From NCBI GenBank assembly GCA_903904815.1, contig CAIVDU010000005.1:173399-237398 (forward strand): a DNA stretch of 64,000 nucleotides, written 5' to 3'. The position numbers were made by a program, and so were the translations under genes. This document shows, piece after piece, positions 61,146-64,000 of the stretch (the first letter of the stretch is position 1; each line of letters starts with the position of its first letter). Under the pieces are notes generated by a model. It saw nothing but the letters and a program-made list of their open reading frames with translations. It ran no database searches and had not been told where the DNA came from. This DNA is from an uncultured Armatimonadota bacterium (GTDB lineage: Bacteria; Armatimonadota; Fimbriimonadia; Fimbriimonadales; Fimbriimonadaceae).

Positions 61146-62198
61146 TTATGAGTGAGGGGTGGCAATCATGGCGGCGATGGCGTCGTCGCAGGCTTGTTTG
61201 GCTTTGGGGCCGCCTTGGTTGCTGACGGCGATGTAGGCTACCGAAGCAACCGGATCTAGCCAGACCTCCGCACAGTTGTACGAGTTGTCCCAGAGGTTGT
61301 GGAGGACGGGTTGCTTCGCCCACGGTCGGGTCGTCTTTGTCCAGCCAAGGCAGAAGCCGTTTGGAACGGCGTTGAGTTCGGATGCGTAGGCGGCGGGCAC
61401 ATACGTCGATGAGCTGGTGAAGCTCTTCATGACCTCGCGAAGGAATACACCCCAGTTCCGCATGGACATCCGGGCGCGAGAGGCTCCATCAAGGAGGACG
61501 GGGTCGTCTTGGCCGGGCTGGCTCTTACCGTCTGCGTCGTGCCCGCACGGCTCGTTATCGGCGTTCGGCCCCCATGCGGCAGCGTCCAGCGGGAGTGGGT
61601 ACCAGATTCCTCGTTGCATCGCATCTTCGAGGGCCAGGTCATTCAGCCTTTCTACAATGTGGCCGAGCAATACGTAAGAAGAGTTGGAGTAGGTGAACTG
61701 ACCGACAGCGGCTTTCTCTGGCCTGGAGGTCAGCTGATCAATCGCGGCTGTATGCCGACTTTTCGTGAGATCGGAGTTCGCGTAGCTTGCCCACCCTTTG
61801 GTAGGGTTCTCGTCGAGCCCGCCGGTCATCTTCACAAGGTTCTCGATGGTGACCGCACTGTAGGCCGGATCTATCTTTGCGAGTCCTAACGGCTTAGCGA
61901 TGGGTTGATTCCACTTCAGCGTTCCCTTCTGTATTTCGGTGGCGACCAGGGCGCCGGTCATCGCCTGCACGCCGGTGCCGATAAGCCAAGTGTCTTCCTT
62001 TTTGACTGCGTCGGGTTGCCCCGCCATGCGAACGCCACTCACCCAAGTGCTCGTTCGTCCAGTCAGCGTGACGACTCCGCAACCGATCCCCACCACGCTG
62101 TACTTCTGCCGAATCTGATCGAGACTGGCCTGCATGTCCGAGGTTTGGGAGTGGAGGATGGCGGCGGCGGCAAGGTGAAGCATAAGATTGGTTCTCAT
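61146..62198 (-). CDS. serine-hydrolase-fold protein (class C beta-lactamase-like) lacking SxxK
   Basis: A 350-residue protein from ATG 62198 (an in-frame start at 62225 is less likely because the signal peptide MRTNLMLHLAAAAILHSQT would be shifted inward). The fold of the beta-lactamase/PBP4 family is recognisable: TIENLVKMTGGLDENP (usual T-I-x-x-L-L-x-H-T-S-G-L), Y-S-N at 170-172 and a PVLHNLW end motif. The nucleophile motif is not intact: where S-x-x-K is expected the sequence is T75-G-V-Q78 (LIGTGVQAMTG). So it is probably catalytically inert or uses another residue. Exported; role unknown. Confidence 0.7.
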   Translation of the reverse strand: MRTNLMLHLAAAAILHSQTSDMQASLDQIRQKYSVVGIGCGVVTLTGRTSTWVSGVRMAGQPDAVKKEDTWLIGTGVQAMTGALVATEIQKGTLKWNQPIAKPLGLAKIDPAYSAVTIENLVKMTGGLDENPTKGWASYANSDLTKSRHTAAIDQLTSRPEKAAVGQFTYSNSSYVLLGHIVERLNDLALEDAMQRGIWYPLPLDAAAWGPNADNEPCGHDADGKSQPGQDDPVLLDGASRARMSMRNWGVFLREVMKSFTSSSTYVPAAYASELNAVPNGFCLGWTKTTRPWAKQPVLHNLWDNSYNCAEVWLDPVASVAYIAVSNQGGPKAKQACDDAIAAMIATPHS

Positions 62199-62398
62199 TA
62201 TATAGAACTGGAATCTCTTGACCACAAGCAGTCAAGTATCATGAGCGCCGCCTCGGCGAAGTTTTGTGCTGTGGGCTGCCCAGCTCCCTTCGTTGCTCCG
62301 CGAGCGCGGGGCCGCAGGACAGGAAATCGGTGGTACGCCGTCTGCCCCCTAAGGGTCTTCGCTTGTTTCAGGTCGAGGGCATGCTCGCGATCTCTATG

Positions 62399-62635
62399 CG
62401 ACCGCCCTTCGGGGGTCGTGCTGGTTTGGGGCGGCCGATCCGGTGGTCGACCGGAGTCGACGCACCGGCTCCCATCTGCGATCCCTTCGGGATCGGGGTA
62501 GCGGCCTTTGGCCGCGGAGTGGTGGAGTGATGGAGTTACGGAGTGACCTGCGGGGACGATTTGACGAAGTGATCCTTCGCATATTGTTGGCCTCGACGTC
62601 TCGCAACGCGCGGTGACGGCATGAGGGCTGGCCGA
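62399..62635. repeat. palindrome-rich repeat element, copy C
   Basis: Same block order as copy A, ending GGCATGAGGGCTGGCCGA at 62635, three bases before the dapF stop codon. It probably supplies terminator-like hairpins for the dapF transcript (minus strand). The stretch 62226-62398 shows no gene. Confidence 0.8.
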
Positions 62636-62637
62636 AC

Positions 62638-63531
62638 CTAATCGGCCAACGGATCGTACAGGTAGTCGCCGCGGTAGACCTCGTGGGCGATGCCTTCTAT
62701 TTCGATGGGGGCGTCCCAGCGGTTCATTCGGATTACGACGGAGCCGCCGGGGTTTTGGACTTCGACGGTTCCGCCGCGGCCTTTGCGCCTTAGATAGTCG
62801 GCGGCGGCGGCGGAGCTTCCGGTGCCGCAGCCCTGGGTCTCGCCGACTCCGCGTTCCCAGATGCGGATCTTCAAGACGTTCTCGGAGACTTCTTGCCGCC
62901 AGATGACGCTGGTTCTCATCGGGAATATGGGGTCCACCTCGATCTTGGCGCTGACGGACTCGAAGGACTCATCGTCGGGAAGGCTGTAGGTCGGGATGAC
63001 GGTGTGGGTGCTGCCGGTCGTGAGGACGCTGCCACTCAAACTCAATGGCGTTCCGCTGTCCATTCCAGACCAGATCGTGGTGTTGAACCGCTCGGGTCCC
63101 AGCAAGGGAATGCGTTCGGGCGTGTAGTCGGCTGCCCCAATGACGGTGAAGACTCGACCGTTCTGAATTCGGACGGGGACTTCACGGTCTAGGTGCCGAA
63201 TCGTGAAAGAATCGGGGACCCAGCCCTCTCGGTGGACGTGCTGCGCGGCGCAGCGGATTCCATTTCCACAGAAGTCCTCGGTGCCGTCAGGATTGAACAT
63301 CCTCAAGCGGACAGCGTCGTCCTCGGGTTCTACAGTCAACAGGCCATCTCCCCCGACTGCGAACCGACGATCGCAAATCACGGCCGCTAGCCGAGAAAGC
63401 GCAAAGTCGAGGCTCGACGCGGTCGAGGTTGCTTCGGGCTGCGGCGTTAGTAAGGCTCGTAGATCGGCGAGGTGAATCAATGGGAAATCGTTTCCGATCG
63501 ATTGGACCTTCCAGAAGGGTAGCTTGCTCAT
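62638..63531 (-). CDS. dapF: diaminopimelate epimerase
   Basis: A 297-residue protein with the two active-site cysteines in their motifs: Cys88 in DFCGNGIRC and Cys235 in GCGTGSSAAA. Other conserved parts are the N-terminal FWKVQSIGNDF, the DRRFAVGGDGLL strand-turn and the E-R-G-V-G-E-T-x-G-C-G-T-G segment. It interconverts LL- and meso-diaminopimelate for lysine and peptidoglycan. Length is slightly above the usual 275 because of an insertion near residues 30-45. The start ATG at 63531 abuts a minisatellite, and its ribosome binding site (GGGGAGAGG) is part of the repeat unit. Confidence 0.94.
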   Translation of the reverse strand: MSKLPFWKVQSIGNDFPLIHLADLRALLTPQPEATSTASSLDFALSRLAAVICDRRFAVGGDGLLTVEPEDDAVRLRMFNPDGTEDFCGNGIRCAAQHVHREGWVPDSFTIRHLDREVPVRIQNGRVFTVIGAADYTPERIPLLGPERFNTTIWSGMDSGTPLSLSGSVLTTGSTHTVIPTYSLPDDESFESVSAKIEVDPIFPMRTSVIWRQEVSENVLKIRIWERGVGETQGCGTGSSAAAADYLRRKGRGGTVEVQNPGGSVVIRMNRWDAPIEIEGIAHEVYRGDYLYDPLAD

Positions 63532-63775
63532 GGTTCGATTTGACCTCTCCCCTCCCCAATACGGTTTGGCGAGTGTTCCATTTCTATTTTGATGGACTTC
63601 TTTGGGTTCGATTTGACCCTCCCCTCCCCAATACGGTTTGGCGAATGTTCCATTTCTATTTTGATGGACTTCGTTAGGTTCGATTTGACCTCTCCCTCCC
63701 CAATACGGTTTAGCTGGAGTTCCATTTCTATTTTGATGGACTTCTTTAGGTTCGATCTGACCCTCTCCCCTGTGC
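63532..63775. repeat. 72-73 bp minisatellite upstream of dapF
   Basis: Three full units and the start of a fourth begin GGTTCGAT at 63532, 63605, 63677 and 63749. Each holds CCAATACGGTTT and CCATTTCTATTTTGATGGAC. On the minus strand each unit carries a GGGGAGAGG-like purine run, so the ribosome binding site of dapF is the last of several copies. A minus-strand frame (63528-63833) reads the units as 24-residue repeats and its TGA overlaps the dapF ATG. Confidence 0.85.
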
Positions 63776-63823
63776 CCCTCTCCCGCGTACGCTCCTGCGT
63801 CGCTGCGGGCGAGGGGTCCAACT

Positions 63824-64000
63824 CGTACGGCACTGGCTTAACTGAACAGCATTACTCCCCGCTCTCCCGCGTACGTCCCGCTTCGCTTCCCTACTACGCA
63901 CGCGCTTCGCACTCGGGATCCGGAGACTTCGCTGCGGCCGAGAGGGCCAAGGCGTACGGCACTGGCTTAACTGAACAGCATTACTCCCCGCTCTCCCGCG
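63824..64000. repeat. 48-bp direct repeat pair at the window end
   Basis: CGTACGGCACTGGCTTAACT and the following bases through CTCTCCCGCG occur at 63824-63871 and again at 63953-64000, 129 bp apart; the second copy is cut by the window end. The spacer has the CTCTCCCGCGTACG motif too. No gene is seen here. Confidence 0.7.

Noticed and set aside
60445..61155. 236-codon open frame on the plus strand near the repeats
   Set aside because: It runs through hairpin repeats and antisense gene fragments; its sequence is the translation of repeat blocks, not a protein family.
63532..64000. CRISPR array
   Set aside because: Repeat units of 72-73 bp are contiguous without unique spacers and the 48-bp pair is 129 bp apart; no cas genes are present.

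Overview
The window looks like chromosomal DNA from a GC-rich, saccharolytic bacterium. My best guess is Armatimonadota, near Fimbriimonadia. This is inferred from gene content (FAD-dependent ThyX, a PEP-CTERM protein, several GH78 rhamnosidases beside housekeeping genes), not from a marker-gene phylogeny.

Left part (1-32 kb): housekeeping and carbohydrate genes. These include a partial clpS, an S41 protease, rpmG-rpmF, tRNA-Leu(TAA) and a pyroglutamyl peptidase. A minus-strand nuoHJKLMN operon encodes only the membrane arm of complex I, without nuoI. rpsO-pnp, photolyase and thyX follow. Interleaved are a GH27 alpha-galactosidase-like protein, two GH78 rhamnosidases and a CE2-type esterase, which suggests degradation of rhamnose-rich plant polysaccharide. 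A TetR regulator and an SDR oxidoreductase share near-identical palindromic operators.

Middle (32-46 kb): ergothioneine genes egtD and egtB lie about 4 kb apart. Directly after egtB comes a two-gene ABC importer (ATPase plus a fused binding-protein/permease), a candidate ergothioneine transporter. Between egtD and egtB is a tightly coupled minus-strand operon with a PEP-CTERM protein, a small protein, three tail-collar proteins, a Tat-signal protein and a GNAT enzyme. A third GH78, a VanX-like dipeptidase and ftsZ follow. The ftsZ upstream region carries three perfect DnaA boxes next to a perfect -35 hexamer.

Right part (46.7-61 kb): an accessory island transcribed leftward. Its head is an RHS-repeat protein with a C-terminal domain resembling the Myxococcus SitA6/TIGR02269 toxins. 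Two bases after its stop is a double-CXXCG (SitI6-like) protein, its probable immunity partner. Downstream is a run of immunity-like genes: a three-domain tandem-repeat protein, DUF4304-like paralogues and another duplicated family. Several are broken by frameshift or truncation, and one is split by a complete IS21-family element whose 5-bp target duplication can be read directly. The island is bracketed by direct copies of a palindrome-rich repeat that carries fragments of the island's last gene.

Far right (61-64 kb): a serine-hydrolase-fold protein lacking the SxxK motif, then dapF. Immediately upstream of dapF is a 72-73 bp minisatellite, and a pair of 48-bp direct repeats ends the window.
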